Counted from the stretch's first letter, positions 1 through 8,815 are shown. The stretch is DNA of 64,000 bases from Bacillota bacterium (GCA_023411555.1 JAEYOQ010000059.1:186001-250000); one strand, 5' to 3'. Translations and numbers: made by a program. The notes: generated by a model from the letters alone, not told the origin.

Positions 1-1
1 G

Positions 2-1687
2 GCATGTGCCTATACACTTGCAGATTTCCCTGACCCGAAGCTGGAAGCAGTCGTGGATGAGATTATTGAAGTCATCGAGAAGGCCCAGCAGAAGGATGGC
101 TATTTGAATACCTTCTTTACCCTGAAGGAACCGACCCGACGCTTTACTGATCTTCAGGAGGGACATGAGCTTTACTGCGCCGGCCATATGATCGAGGCAG
201 CCGTCGCCTACTATCATGCAACGGGCAAGAAGCGTTTGCTTAATGTGATGATACGTATGGCAGACCTCATTGACCATTATTTCGGCAAGGGCAAAAATAG
301 AGGGATTCCCGGGCATCCTGAGATAGAGCTGGCACTGATGAAGCTGTACCGAGCTACAGATGAAGAACGATATTTAAAGCTGTGTGAATATTTCATTAAT
401 GAGCGTGGAACCCAACCCAATTATTTTAAGGAAGAGCAAGAGCGAAGGGACTGGTCGGTCTGGAACTCCGATTGGCGTGATGTTAATTATACTCAGAATC
501 ATGCACCAGTACGCGAACAGGTGGATGCAGTAGGGCATAGTGTTCGTGCTGTATATCTCTATACAGGGATGGCAGATCTGGCAGGCGTGAACTCGGATGA
601 TGAGCTTAAGGTCGCCTGTGAGAGGCTCTGGGAAAGCATAACCAAACGTCGTATGTATATAACCGGAGGGATAGGATCAACTGTAATCGGAGAAGCCTTT
701 ACTGAGGATTATGATTTACCCAATGATACGGCATATGCAGAGACCTGTGCATCCATTGGATTAATCTTCTTTGCTCAGAAGATGCTGGAGCTGGAACCGA
801 AGGGTGAGTATGCCGATATTATGGAACGTGCCCTATATAATACAGTCTTAGCTGGTATGAGCCAGGATGGGAAGCATTTCTTTTATGTTAATCCACTAGA
901 GGTAACACCCGGTATCTCAGGTATAGCACAAACTCATCGACATGCATTACCCGAGAGGCCGAAGTGGTTTGGCTGTGCCTGTTGTCCACCGAATGTAGCC
1001 CGATTACTTTCCTCATTGGATCTTTATGCCTGGTCAGAAAATGAAAGTACCATTTTTTCTAATCTATTCATTGGCGGCGAAGCTGATTTTAGAGAGACAA
1101 AGGGCTGCAGCCTTACAGTAAGTACCGAATATCCTTATGGAGAAACGATAAGCTATAGGGTTGCTACCGATGGGAGACCCAAGAGCTTTGTCATGGCGCT
1201 TCGAATACCTGGCTGGAGTGATACAAGGACCAAGCTTTACTATAATGGGGAAGAACTAAACTTATCGGATATTATAAAGGATGGATATGCCTATGTGAGT
1301 AAAAGCTTTGCAGACGGCGATTTATTGCAGCTTGAGCTAGATATGGAACCCTTCCGTGTCTATTCCAATACCTTAGTCCATAATAATGAGGGCTATGTTG
1401 CCCTTCAATGTGGTCCTTTGGTATACTGCTTGGAAGGTGTTGATCATGATGGAGAGATTCACAGCTTGCGTTTGGCTAAAGCTGCTGATATAAAGACTGA
1501 ATATAAGCAAAATCTTTTTGGTGGTATTAAAGTGTTGAAGGCAGAAGGATATCGGATGAAGTCGGCACCCGGTTTATACTCACGAGTTCGTCCTCAGCCT
1601 CAGCCTGTTACAATCACGGCTGTACCTTATTATGTCTGGGGTAATCGAGGATCAGGCCAGATGAGGGTATGGATACCGGAAGAGTGA
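2..1687 (+). CDS. GH127 beta-L-arabinofuranosidase, 5'-truncated by the window edge
   Basis: The protein is a glycoside hydrolase of family 127 (HypBA1-like, formerly DUF1680), a cytoplasmic enzyme that releases L-arabinofuranose from short arabino-oligosaccharides. The reading frame is open from base 2, and the residues before the first GTG (base 53) still read as family sequence (LADFPDPKLEAVVDE), so the true start lies left of the window. Visible signatures are QKDGYLNTFF near the start, GEAFTEDYDLPND, YAETCASIG and WFGCACCPPN. By analogy with HypBA1, the Glu and Cys of AETC and the two Cys of CACC form the Zn-thiolate site that includes the catalytic cysteine. A terminator follows directly, so this is the last gene of its unit. 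The family call is sure; the exact substrate is inferred. Confidence 0.9.
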   Translation, partial: ACAYTLADFPDPKLEAVVDEIIEVIEKAQQKDGYLNTFFTLKEPTRRFTDLQEGHELYCAGHMIEAAVAYYHATGKKRLLNVMIRMADLIDHYFGKGKNRGIPGHPEIELALMKLYRATDEERYLKLCEYFINERGTQPNYFKEEQERRDWSVWNSDWRDVNYTQNHAPVREQVDAVGHSVRAVYLYTGMADLAGVNSDDELKVACERLWESITKRRMYITGGIGSTVIGEAFTEDYDLPNDTAYAETCASIGLIFFAQKMLELEPKGEYADIMERALYNTVLAGMSQDGKHFFYVNPLEVTPGISGIAQTHRHALPERPKWFGCACCPPNVARLLSSLDLYAWSENESTIFSNLFIGGEADFRETKGCSLTVSTEYPYGETISYRVATDGRPKSFVMALRIPGWSDTRTKLYYNGEELNLSDIIKDGYAYVSKSFADGDLLQLELDMEPFRVYSNTLVHNNEGYVALQCGPLVYCLEGVDHDGEIHSLRLAKAADIKTEYKQNLFGGIKVLKAEGYRMKSAPGLYSRVRPQPQPVTITAVPYYVWGNRGSGQMRVWIPEE

Positions 1688-1700
1688 GCTGATTAATATG

Positions 1701-1747
1701 AACGACGCTGCTTGAGCCGAAGAGGCACACAAGGCAGCGTCGTTTTT
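1701..1747 (+). terminator. Rho-independent terminator after the GH127 gene
   Basis: AACGACGCTGC pairs with GCAGCGTCGTT across a 22-base loop, and the stem runs into a T tract. It lies between the convergent GH127 and PilZ genes and may serve both. Confidence 0.85.
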
Positions 1748-1751
1748 ATAA

Positions 1752-2438
1752 TTATCTATTCAGTACTTCAGCATATTTTGAACCGGGAACTCTTGCATAT
1801 GTAATACCACTACCAGTCTTTTTACGAAGAGCATCTCCTTGTTTCTTCGCTATATATTTTGACAACTTGTCATCTTTCTCGATAAAACGGCAGCCATACA
1901 AATAGGAGCCAAGATTAGTGAGAAATTCTTTCCTTACTATGACACCAGATAGGCTAATTAGCAAATTATTATCCTTTAACTTTAAACGGATGGTTCGTTC
2001 AATATCGATGTCTTCCTTTGTTATAAAACCGACACCGGTTTCACTGATATCCTTTATTAGGACAGTTAAAGCAGTGGGCCCTTGAGCAGTGTTGACATAG
2101 ACCGGCATATTCTCACCGAGATACAAACGATAGGAAACGCGGCGGTTATATGGTTTTCCTTCTCCAAATATATCAATCTTATGATAAGTGATGCCATTAT
2201 ATTTTACAAGCTTAATATCAGCGCTATCCCAACGATAAAGCTTTCCCTCGCTAACATATAAAAAGCTGATTTTACAGCTTTCTGAAAAGCCAATGGTTTG
2301 CTCATTTACCTTTATGGGTTCAATTAAAATAGAGTTCCTTATGATATGAGCAACTTCACTTTTGAATGTAATAGTCTTTCCATTACATCTGACTTCTATT
2401 TCTGTCAATCCACCTTTTACAATTGAATCAATGAGCAA
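1752..2438 (-). CDS. YcgR-like PilZ domain protein (c-di-GMP receptor)
   Basis: This 228-residue protein resembles YcgR/flagellar-brake proteins, which bind cyclic di-GMP and slow or redirect flagellar motility. The C-terminal half is a PilZ domain carrying both parts of the ligand motif: RRVSYR (RxxxR) at about residue 99 and DISETGVGF (the D/NxSxxG type) about 40 residues later. The N-terminal 90 residues are a beta-rich segment of the kind found before PilZ in YcgR proteins. No signal peptide or membrane segment is seen. The only start with a reasonable ribosome site is TTG at 2436-2438, preceded by a G-rich run, so the exact N-terminus is uncertain. The gene stands alone, convergent with GH127 and divergent from the alcohol dehydrogenase. 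Binding is inferred from the intact motifs. Confidence 0.85.
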   Translation of the reverse strand: MLIDSIVKGGLTEIEVRCNGKTITFKSEVAHIIRNSILIEPIKVNEQTIGFSESCKISFLYVSEGKLYRWDSADIKLVKYNGITYHKIDIFGEGKPYNRRVSYRLYLGENMPVYVNTAQGPTALTVLIKDISETGVGFITKEDIDIERTIRLKLKDNNLLISLSGVIVRKEFLTNLGSYLYGCRFIEKDDKLSKYIAKKQGDALRKKTGSGITYARVPGSKYAEVLNR

Positions 2439-2571
2439 AACCTCACCCCCCCCACAAAGTTAATTACACATATTCAGTATATAATAGGGGGTATAAAAAA
2501 ACAATAAAAAACATTGTAAATATTCGCTAAATAACACTATATTTCGATATTATTTGAAGAATGGCTTTTGA

Positions 2572-2599
2572 TTGACAGATATTAGAATGAAGGTATAAT
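2572..2599 (+). promoter_or_regulatory. Sigma-A-type promoter of the alcohol dehydrogenase gene
   Basis: TTGACA (2572-2577) and TATAAT (2594-2599) are separated by 16 bases, and the gene starts about 50 bases downstream. Confidence 0.75.
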
Positions 2600-2651
2600 A
2601 AGATTAAAGAACAATGGATGTAGAGCTATTGTGAGGAGGGATGTTCTAGGT

Positions 2652-3782
2652 ATGGAAATCAAATTCTTTATGCCTACTAAAATAATTATGTCGGAAGGCT
2701 GTATTCAGCAAAATGCTGAACTATTAAAGGAATTCGGTAACAAGGCTCTGATTGTTACAGGTGCGAATTCTGCCAGAGCATGCGGTGCTTTGCAGGATGT
2801 AATTCTAGCTTTAGGAGAACAGGGGATTGATTATGAGGTTTATGATAAGATTAGAAGTAATCCTTCCGTAGCCAGTGTATATGAAGGTGCACAATATGCA
2901 AAGGAAAAAAGAGCTGAGTTTATAATAGGAATTGGCGGAGGCTCACCGATGGATGCGGCGAAAGCAATTGCTCTTTTGGCGGTTCAAGAGATCAAGGAGG
3001 AAGAGATCTTCTTGGGTAACTATGGGAAGCAGGCGTTGCCCATCGTAATGATACCGACCACAGCAGGAACAGGTTCAGAGGTTACGCCCTATGCAATATT
3101 AACAAATGATATAAGACAAACGAAGACAAGCATATCATCACCGCTACTGTTTCCGAAGATAGCATTTCTGGATGCTAGATATACGAAAAGTCTGCCGATG
3201 GAGACCACCATCAATACTGCGTTAGATGCTTTATCCCATGCTATTGAAGGAATGCTATCCGTTCGTGCTACAAGTGCAAGCGATGCCTTTGCCATAGAAA
3301 GCATAAGTCGAATTAAGCAATGCCTTGGCAGTCTTTCACCAAGTCCAGCCATTAGTACGAGCAATAAGATAACGATTGATATAAGAGAAAAACTTTTATC
3401 GGCATCTATGCTAGCTGGAGTGGTGATTACTCATACCGGAACTACCGTAGTCCATCCTATGGGCTATTGCCTGACATACTTTAAAAATGTTGAGCATGGT
3501 AGAGCGAATGGCTTGATTTTACCAAGCTTTCTTCGGTTTATTGCTAAGCATGATACCGAGGTCATTAAGAAGATTTTAGCCGCAGCAGGAGTGGCCTCCT
3601 TGGATGAGCTGGAAGCGATATTTCTACGTCTTCTTGGCGAACGAGAGCAAATCACTGCTAAGGAATTAGAGCGTTATACAGCAATCGCTTCTCAAGCAAA
3701 AAATGTGAAAAATTCCAGGATTATACCGACTAAGGAAGATATCGAAAACATATATGCAAGGAGTCTTACAATTACAGAATAA
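2652..3782 (+). CDS. Iron-containing alcohol dehydrogenase
   Basis: This is a group III (Fe-dependent) NAD(P)-linked alcohol dehydrogenase, reducing aldehydes or oxidising alcohols in the cytoplasm. The nucleotide-binding motif GIGGGSPMDAAKA lies near residue 100 and is followed by PTTAGTGSEVTPYA. DALSHAIEG and the HP and HGRANG segments supply the Asp and His residues that coordinate the metal in this family. From ATG 2652 the protein has 376 residues, normal for the family. I prefer ATG 2652 over the upstream GTG 2631 because GAGGAGGG at 2633-2640 would otherwise lie inside the gene. It is transcribed alone from a strong promoter. The substrate (ethanol, butanol or a diol) cannot be read from the sequence. 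Confidence 0.9.
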   Translation: MEIKFFMPTKIIMSEGCIQQNAELLKEFGNKALIVTGANSARACGALQDVILALGEQGIDYEVYDKIRSNPSVASVYEGAQYAKEKRAEFIIGIGGGSPMDAAKAIALLAVQEIKEEEIFLGNYGKQALPIVMIPTTAGTGSEVTPYAILTNDIRQTKTSISSPLLFPKIAFLDARYTKSLPMETTINTALDALSHAIEGMLSVRATSASDAFAIESISRIKQCLGSLSPSPAISTSNKITIDIREKLLSASMLAGVVITHTGTTVVHPMGYCLTYFKNVEHGRANGLILPSFLRFIAKHDTEVIKKILAAAGVASLDELEAIFLRLLGEREQITAKELERYTAIASQAKNVKNSRIIPTKEDIENIYARSLTITE

Positions 3783-3817
3783 TTTGATAAGCAGAAAGCC
3801 ATTAAGAGAATAAAGTA

Positions 3818-3847
3818 TTGACAAAGCGGTATACCTGCTGATATTAT
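3818..3847 (+). promoter_or_regulatory. Promoter of the glnA operon
   Basis: TTGACA (3818-3823) and TATTAT (3842-3847) are 18 bases apart. The predicted transcript start near 3854 leaves a leader of about 228 bases before glnA, which contains the hairpins listed separately. Confidence 0.7.
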
Positions 3848-3860
3848 CGTATTTAATATG

Positions 3861-3901
3861 GGCGAAGGGGCTCCGATAGACTGGAATCCCTCGCCTTTTT
3901 T
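3861..3901 (+). promoter_or_regulatory. Terminator-like hairpin in the glnA leader with an ANTAR-type hexaloop
   Basis: GGCGA pairs with TCGCC and GGG with CCC around one bulged A. The stem continues to TCCG/TGGA and closes on the six-base loop ATAGAC. The 3' arm runs into six T, so the structure reads as an intrinsic terminator only a few bases from the predicted transcript start. The loop has A at position 1 and G at position 4, the two conserved bases of RNA hairpins bound by ANTAR proteins, and an ANTAR gene lies in the same operon. I infer control of glnA by antitermination. The classic target has two such hairpins, and only one good loop is seen here. Confidence 0.55.
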
Positions 3902-3905
3902 GCTT

Positions 3906-3925
3906 CATAGGAATAATATCCTATG
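3906..3925 (+). repeat. Second hairpin in the glnA leader
   Basis: CATAGGA and TCCTATG form a perfect 7-bp stem with a six-base loop, ATAATA, directly after the terminator-like hairpin. The loop has A at position 1 but lacks the G at position 4 expected of an ANTAR target. A weaker hairpin, AAGTGGA/TTCACTT, follows at 3959-3977. Confidence 0.55.
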
Positions 3926-4081
3926 ATACAATTGTCATGAGTAAAAAGCACTCCGTGCAAGTGGATTTTATTCACTTTTGGGAGGACGCTTACACTTATC
4001 ATATTAAAGTTAAAAATATTAAAGAACGTAGACGTAAATAATTAATGTGAATCATATTATAAATTGTAAGGAGTGGTGAAG

Positions 4082-5413
4082 ATGAAAAAGTATACACGAG
4101 ACGATATTATTAGAATGGTAAAAGAGGATGATGTTGAGTTTATCCGTTTACAGTTTACAGATATGTTCGGTAATCTGAAAAATGTAGCAATCACAACAAG
4201 CCAGTTGGAGAAAGCATTAAATAATCAGTGTATGTTTGACGGATCGTCCATCGAGGGCTTTGTTCGTCTGGAAGAGTCTGATATGTATTTACATCCGGAT
4301 CTGGATACCTATGTTACATTTCCTTGGAGACCACAGCAGGGCAAGGTAGCGCGATTAATTTGTGATGTTTATAATATGGATGGTAAGCCCTTTGAGGGTG
4401 ATCCTAGATATATCCTTCGTAAGACGATTATGGAGGCAGAAGAGATGGGTTACACCTTTGACGTGGGACCGGAGCTTGAATTCTTCCTATTCCATATTGA
4501 AGAGAATGGAGAACCGACGACTATCACCAACGAGAGGGCAGGATATTTTGATTTAGGACCCCTTGATTTCGGTGAAAATGCAAGGCGCGATATGGTGCTT
4601 ACACTGGAGGAGATGGGGTTAAGTGTAGAAGCCTCTCACCATGAAGTGGCTCCAGCCCAACATGAGATTGATATTAAATACGATGATGCTTTAACAACAG
4701 CTGATAATATTATGACCTTCAAATTAGTAGCACGTACCATTGCTAAACGTCATGGGCTGCATGCCACCTTTATGCCAAAACCTAAGTACGGGGTAGACGG
4801 TTCCGGTATGCATGTGAACATGTCTCTAAAAAAGGATGGTAAGAATATATTTGAAGATAATTCCGATAAGCTAGGGCTGAGTAAGGAAGCATATTATTTT
4901 ATTGCAGGCATCATGAAGCATATCGAAAGCATTACGGCAATCACCAATCCCTTGGTTAATTCCTATAAGAGACTGGTTCCTAATTTTGAAGCTCCGGTTT
5001 ATGTCGCCTGGTCGGTATCCAATCGTAGTCCCTTAATACGTATCCCTGCTAATCGTGGAGCCTCTACAAGACTGGAACTACGTAATCCGGATCCTTCTGC
5101 GAATCCTTATTTGACCTTAGCCTTATGTCTGGCAGCAGGTCTTGATGGGATTAAAAACAAGCTAACTCCGCCTCCGAGCGTCGATCGCAATGTATTCGAG
5201 ATGTCAGAACAGGAGAGGGAGAGCCTGCAGGTTCGCCGCCTTCCGCTAAATCTCTGCGAAGCTATCACTAATCTTGAAAATAGCGATTTTGTGAAAGGTA
5301 TATTAGGAGAACATATCAGTAAGAAATATATTGAGGCAAAGAAGGTTGAGTGGGAGGATTACAGAACTCAGGTTACTCAGTGGGAGATGGATCAGTATTT
5401 ATATCGAATATAG
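4082..5413 (+). CDS. glnA: Glutamine synthetase type I
   Basis: It makes glutamine from glutamate, ammonia and ATP and is the entry point of ammonia assimilation, working with the glutamate synthase genes at 47.5-53.9 kb. The 443 residues carry the GSI signatures DGSSIEGF (about residue 53), GPELEFFLF (about 128), GSGMHVNMSL, and NRGAS followed by RLELRNPDPSANPYL. The C-terminal region reads MSEQERESLQVRRLP and lacks the adenylylated-tyrosine segment of GSI-beta, so this is the GSI-alpha form typical of Firmicutes, regulated by feedback and not by adenylylation. ATG 4082 is chosen because AAGGAG at 4068-4073 precedes it by 8 bases; the GTG at 4073 overlaps that site. The long structured leader and the ANTAR gene 50 bases downstream suggest control by antitermination. 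Confidence 0.97.
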   Translation: MKKYTRDDIIRMVKEDDVEFIRLQFTDMFGNLKNVAITTSQLEKALNNQCMFDGSSIEGFVRLEESDMYLHPDLDTYVTFPWRPQQGKVARLICDVYNMDGKPFEGDPRYILRKTIMEAEEMGYTFDVGPELEFFLFHIEENGEPTTITNERAGYFDLGPLDFGENARRDMVLTLEEMGLSVEASHHEVAPAQHEIDIKYDDALTTADNIMTFKLVARTIAKRHGLHATFMPKPKYGVDGSGMHVNMSLKKDGKNIFEDNSDKLGLSKEAYYFIAGIMKHIESITAITNPLVNSYKRLVPNFEAPVYVAWSVSNRSPLIRIPANRGASTRLELRNPDPSANPYLTLALCLAAGLDGIKNKLTPPPSVDRNVFEMSEQERESLQVRRLPLNLCEAITNLENSDFVKGILGEHISKKYIEAKKVEWEDYRTQVTQWEMDQYLYRI

Positions 5414-5463
5414 TCTGTTTACTTCTCGTGATTTTTAAGAAGAGAGAACGGAGGTGAACAGAT

Positions 5464-6006
5464 GTGTTCAGTATAATTGTAGGCTTCCCGAGACTGGAAG
5501 ATGCAAACAGTATCAAGAATTTATTGATAAGGAACGGATTTAACGTAAGTGATTCCTTCACCTTAGGCTCTCAGATTATCAGTCGTGCCAATGACTTAGA
5601 TGAAGGTATTGTTGTATGTGGATACCGCTTTTCTGATATGCATTATAGTGAGTTATATAATTATCTGCCTAACGGTTTTGAAATGCTTATGATTGCTTCT
5701 CCTGAGAAGCTGGAATACTCTCAAAGTAATATCGTCTGTTTACCAATGCCGATTAAGACTCATGATCTGCTCAATACGCTTCAGATGATGACATATCAAT
5801 ATCAGCGTCGGAAGAAGAAGGAGAAGGATAGACCGAAGGTAAGATCGGAAGAGGAAAAGGCAATCATTAAGAGGGCTAAACTGATATTGATGGATCGAAA
5901 TAACATGAATGAAGATGAAGCGCATCGTTATCTTCAAAAAACAAGTATGGACAGTGGCACGAACATGGTGGAGATGTCTGAGATGGTTCTTAAGATGTTT
6001 GGATAG
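5464..6006 (+). CDS. ANTAR-domain response regulator (NitR/NasT-like antiterminator)
   Basis: This 180-residue cytoplasmic protein has a degenerate receiver-like N-terminal domain (FSIIVGFPRLEDANSIKNLL onward), a short charged linker (RRKKKEKDRPK) and a C-terminal ANTAR domain at about 130-180 (AKLILMDRNNMNEDEAHRYL). ANTAR proteins bind paired RNA hairpins with AnnGnn loops and prevent formation of a terminator. The receiver lacks an obvious conserved phospho-acceptor Asp cluster, so it may not be phosphorylated. Translation most likely starts at GTG 5464, nine bases after GGAGG (5450-5454); an out-of-frame ATG overlaps it at 5462 and stops after four codons. The glnA-ANTAR pairing is known from clostridia (nitR of Clostridium acetobutylicum), so its likely target is the glnA leader just upstream. 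Confidence 0.85.
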   Translation: MFSIIVGFPRLEDANSIKNLLIRNGFNVSDSFTLGSQIISRANDLDEGIVVCGYRFSDMHYSELYNYLPNGFEMLMIASPEKLEYSQSNIVCLPMPIKTHDLLNTLQMMTYQYQRRKKKEKDRPKVRSEEEKAIIKRAKLILMDRNNMNEDEAHRYLQKTSMDSGTNMVEMSEMVLKMFG

Positions 6007-6103
6007 TAAGATTAAGATGTCAAAAGGCAGTTTTTGGTTTTGTAAGTTAATATCACTGTATGTACATTCATTTGGCTGCCTTACCCTCCTGGGTATATTC
6101 TCC

Positions 6104-6190
6104 TTTGAGCCTCATGGCATAAAGAAAATCTCGCATAATCAGGCTCGATTTTCTTATGAGTCTCAAATCGAATTTGGGCGACCGTCGTCA
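6104..6190 (+). repeat. Imperfect palindrome with an inverted fragment of the dispersed repeat
   Basis: TTTGAG-CTCAT and ATGAG-CTCAAA form outer arms, and AAGAAAATC/GATTTTCTT form inner arms around a 16-base centre. Just right of it, CGAATTTGGGCGAC (6168-6181) is the exact reverse complement of GTCGCCCAAATTCG in the repeat at 40.8 kb. The region 6007-6296 has no convincing gene. Confidence 0.5.
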
Positions 6191-6296
6191 GCCGGTCTAG
6201 CCAAGCTGAATATACATACAGCGATATTAACTATTAAAGACGGAAATTACCTTTTGACAGTTGAAACTTTTTAATGTAATATATACAGTTGTTTTG

Positions 6297-6340
6297 AGAG
6301 CTTATATTTCCGTGAAGGGACGTATAGGCTCTTATTTTTT
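6297..6340 (+). terminator. Terminator of the glnA-ANTAR operon
   Basis: AGAGCTTATAT pairs with GTATAGGCTCT (G-U pairs included) and is followed by a run of T. Confidence 0.75.
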
Positions 6341-6390
6341 GACAATAGTGCTTTATAGCATGTGTTTTGTGCTGAATAGGAAATGATATA

Positions 6391-6419
6391 TTTACCGGAA
6401 GTACAGTTTTTGCTATAAT
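6391..6419 (+). promoter_or_regulatory. Promoter of dapF
   Basis: TTTACC (6391-6396) and TATAAT (6414-6419) are spaced by 17 bases. A hairpin, TGCCCAT/ATGGGCA (6432-6476), occupies the leader; it has no T tract and resembles no riboswitch I recognise. Confidence 0.65.
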
Positions 6420-6547
6420 ATCAATCATGGTTGCCCATCATAGCAAATTCTCTTAGGTTTCATAGGATAATGGGCAGGAATTTATGTTGGCGTGAAAATT
6501 TATATTCATACAGTAGCTATACTATGATAAGAAAGGTTGGTATTGAT

Positions 6548-7381
6548 ATGAAATTTACAAAGATGCAGGGATGTGGCAATGACTATATCTATGTCGATTG
6601 CACAAAGGAGTTGATAGACAATATCCCTGAGACAGCGATTAAGGTAAGTGACAGACACTTTGGGATTGGTTCCGACGGTCTGATTCTGATCAGACCTTCT
6701 CAAACAGCGGACTTTTATATGGACATGTATAACAATGACGGCTCCAGTGGAAAAATGTGTGGTAACGGTATCCGCTGTGTTGCGAAGTTTGTTTATGATT
6801 ATGGGTTGACTGATAAAAAGCAGCTTAAAATAGAGACTCTAAGCGGTATTAAGGAGTTGGACTTAACGGTTGAGGATGGTAAGGTAACCTGGGTAACGGT
6901 AGATATGGGAGCGCCAATCACGAAGCCTGCTTTAATTCCTGTGAATTCTAGTAAGGAGCTTCTAATCAAGGAGCCGATTACGGTAGAGGACCAGATCTAT
7001 GAGATAACCTGCGTGTCGATGGGGAATCCTCATGCTGTTGTTTTTGTTGAGGATACAGATTCTTTGCCTCTAGAGGTGATAGGGCCGAAATTCGAGCATC
7101 ATGAGATGTTCCCTGAGAGAGTAAATACTGAATTTATCCAGGTGATCGACCGCAATCATATTAAGATGCGTGTATGGGAGCGCGGTTCCGGTGAGACCCT
7201 TGCCTGCGGAACAGGTGCTTGTGCCAGTGTCGTAGCATCTATTCTGAACGGCTACACCGATCATGAGGTAACAGTAAGCTTATTAGGAGGCGATCTGAAG
7301 ATTCGATTTGACGAGAAACGTAATACGGTATTAATGACAGGTCCGGCTGTGAAGGTATTTGAAGGGGAAATAGACCTATAG
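6548..7381 (+). CDS. dapF: Diaminopimelate epimerase
   Basis: It converts LL-diaminopimelate to meso-diaminopimelate for peptidoglycan and lysine synthesis, without PLP. The two catalytic cysteines are visible as Cys71 in MCGNGIRC and Cys220 in ACGTGACAS, one in each half of the pseudo-symmetric fold. Length is 277 residues, as expected. The open frame extends left to 6431, but ATG 6548 gives the conserved beginning MKFTKMQGCGNDY and is preceded by AAAGG, so the extension is rejected. dapL lies 145 bases downstream. Together the two genes provide the last two steps of the aminotransferase variant of the pathway. Confidence 0.96.
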   Translation: MKFTKMQGCGNDYIYVDCTKELIDNIPETAIKVSDRHFGIGSDGLILIRPSQTADFYMDMYNNDGSSGKMCGNGIRCVAKFVYDYGLTDKKQLKIETLSGIKELDLTVEDGKVTWVTVDMGAPITKPALIPVNSSKELLIKEPITVEDQIYEITCVSMGNPHAVVFVEDTDSLPLEVIGPKFEHHEMFPERVNTEFIQVIDRNHIKMRVWERGSGETLACGTGACASVVASILNGYTDHEVTVSLLGGDLKIRFDEKRNTVLMTGPAVKVFEGEIDL

Positions 7382-7526
7382 AACTGTATCAATACTTTAT
7401 TTTTAAGAATTCGCAAGATATATCTTGTATAATGTTGCATTTTAGAGTATAAATATTATAAAGTTTAAAGAGGATGTCAGAGCTTAGCGATAAGGATGAT
7501 GTTCTATCGGAAAGGTTGGTTTGAAT

Positions 7527-8741
7527 ATGTTCAAGATTAATGAAAATTATCTGAAGCTACCGGGTAGTTATCTGTTTTCTACCATCGGCAAGAAGGTGAA
7601 GGAATATAGCGAGGCGAATCCGGATAAGAAGATCATCCGACTTGGAATTGGTGATGTAACGCTTCCCTTAGCACCGGCAGTGATTGGTGCCCTTCATACA
7701 GCGGTTGATCATATGGGTGTAAAGGATACCTTTAAAGGCTATGCACCGGATCTTGGTTATGAATTCTTGCGTAAGGCTATCGTAGAGAATGATTATAAGA
7801 GTCGTGGTGTAGATATATCAATCGATGAAATATTTATCAGTGATGGAGCTAAGAGTGATTCTGCTAATATCCAGGAGATTTTTGATGCGAACAATAAAAT
7901 CGCCGTATGTGACCCTGTATATCCGGTTTATGTCGATTCGAATGTAATGGCAGGAAGAACAGGAGACTATCTGGCGGACAGTGGAAGATGGACCAATGTT
8001 ATATATATGCCCTGCACCAAGGAGAATAATTTTGCTCCTGAGCTACCGACAGAGACACCGGATATGATTTACCTTTGCTTTCCCAACAATCCGACTGGCT
8101 CTACCATCAATAAGGCTGAACTTCAAAAATGGGTTGATTATGCGAATAAGGTGGGTGCTGTCATTATTTATGATGCAGCTTATGAGGCATATATCTCAGA
8201 GGATGATGTTCCTCATACGATTTATGAGTGTGACGGAGCGACGACCTGTGCCATCGAGCTTCGCAGCTTCTCAAAGAATGCAGGCTTCACCGGCACCAGA
8301 CTTGGTTTTACCGTAGTCCCCAAGGCTTTAAAGTGTGGTGACGTATCCCTTAACAGCCTATGGGCTAGAAGACACGGAACCAAGTTCAATGGGGCTCCTT
8401 ATATGATACAGTATGCCGGAGCGGCAATCTACTCAGAGGAAGGCAAGAAGCAGACCATGGAACAGATTACTTATTACATGAACAATGCCAGGGTAATCCG
8501 TGAGGGCTTACAATCTGCAGGTTACACGGTATCCGGAGGTGTGAATGCTCCTTATATCTGGCTAGAGGTTCCGAAGGGTATGACATCATGGGATTTCTTC
8601 GATTATCTCTTAGACAAGGCAAATGTGGTAGGAACACCCGGTTCTGGGTTTGGTCCCAGCGGAGAGGGTTACTTTAGACTAACTGCTTTTGGCACCTACG
8701 AGAGTACTCTAGAAGCAATTGAGAGAATAAAGAAGCTGTAA
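7527..8741 (+). CDS. dapL: LL-diaminopimelate aminotransferase
   Basis: This PLP enzyme makes LL-diaminopimelate from tetrahydrodipicolinate in one step, replacing the succinylase or acetylase branch. The N-terminus (LPGSYLFSTIG, then IRLGIGDVTLPL) and the segment KGYAPDLGYEFLR are characteristic of DapL. The PLP-binding lysine is Lys250 in SFSKNAGFTGTRLG. ATG 7527 is preferred to TTG 7521, with GGAAAGG at 7509-7515 as ribosome site, giving 404 residues, the usual size. Its product is the substrate of the upstream dapF. Whether the two are one transcript is unclear: the gap is 145 bases with no terminator. Confidence 0.95.
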   Translation: MFKINENYLKLPGSYLFSTIGKKVKEYSEANPDKKIIRLGIGDVTLPLAPAVIGALHTAVDHMGVKDTFKGYAPDLGYEFLRKAIVENDYKSRGVDISIDEIFISDGAKSDSANIQEIFDANNKIAVCDPVYPVYVDSNVMAGRTGDYLADSGRWTNVIYMPCTKENNFAPELPTETPDMIYLCFPNNPTGSTINKAELQKWVDYANKVGAVIIYDAAYEAYISEDDVPHTIYECDGATTCAIELRSFSKNAGFTGTRLGFTVVPKALKCGDVSLNSLWARRHGTKFNGAPYMIQYAGAAIYSEEGKKQTMEQITYYMNNARVIREGLQSAGYTVSGGVNAPYIWLEVPKGMTSWDFFDYLLDKANVVGTPGSGFGPSGEGYFRLTAFGTYESTLEAIERIKKL

Positions 8742-8768
8742 TGCTGAACACAATTACATGATAAAATG

Positions 8769-8815
8769 AATAAGGCTATGTAAGATGATCTTTATCTTAT
8801 ATAGCCTTATTTTAT
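8769..8815 (+). terminator. Terminator after dapL
   Basis: AATAAGGCTATGTAAGAT pairs with ATCTTATATAGCCTTATT and is followed by a T-rich stretch. The remaining bases to 9023 hold a short GC-rich patch (near 8860-8880) and no clear gene. Confidence 0.8.

Noticed and set aside
3946..3957. GCAC-TCC-GTGC hairpin in the glnA leader as a minus-strand terminator
   Set aside because: The stem is only 4 bp and no minus-strand gene or clear antisense promoter is seen, although antisense RNA at glnA is known in some clostridia.
3854..4081. A metabolite riboswitch (for example glutamine-sensing) in the glnA leader
   Set aside because: I cannot match the conserved core of any known class; the hairpin set fits ANTAR-type attenuation better.
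5909..6274. Plus-strand 121-codon frame after the ANTAR gene
   Set aside because: It begins inside the ANTAR gene in another frame, has no ribosome site and runs through a palindrome; the translation resembles nothing.
6420..6547. Lysine riboswitch upstream of dapF
   Set aside because: The leader is too short and has a single simple hairpin, not the five-helix lysine aptamer.
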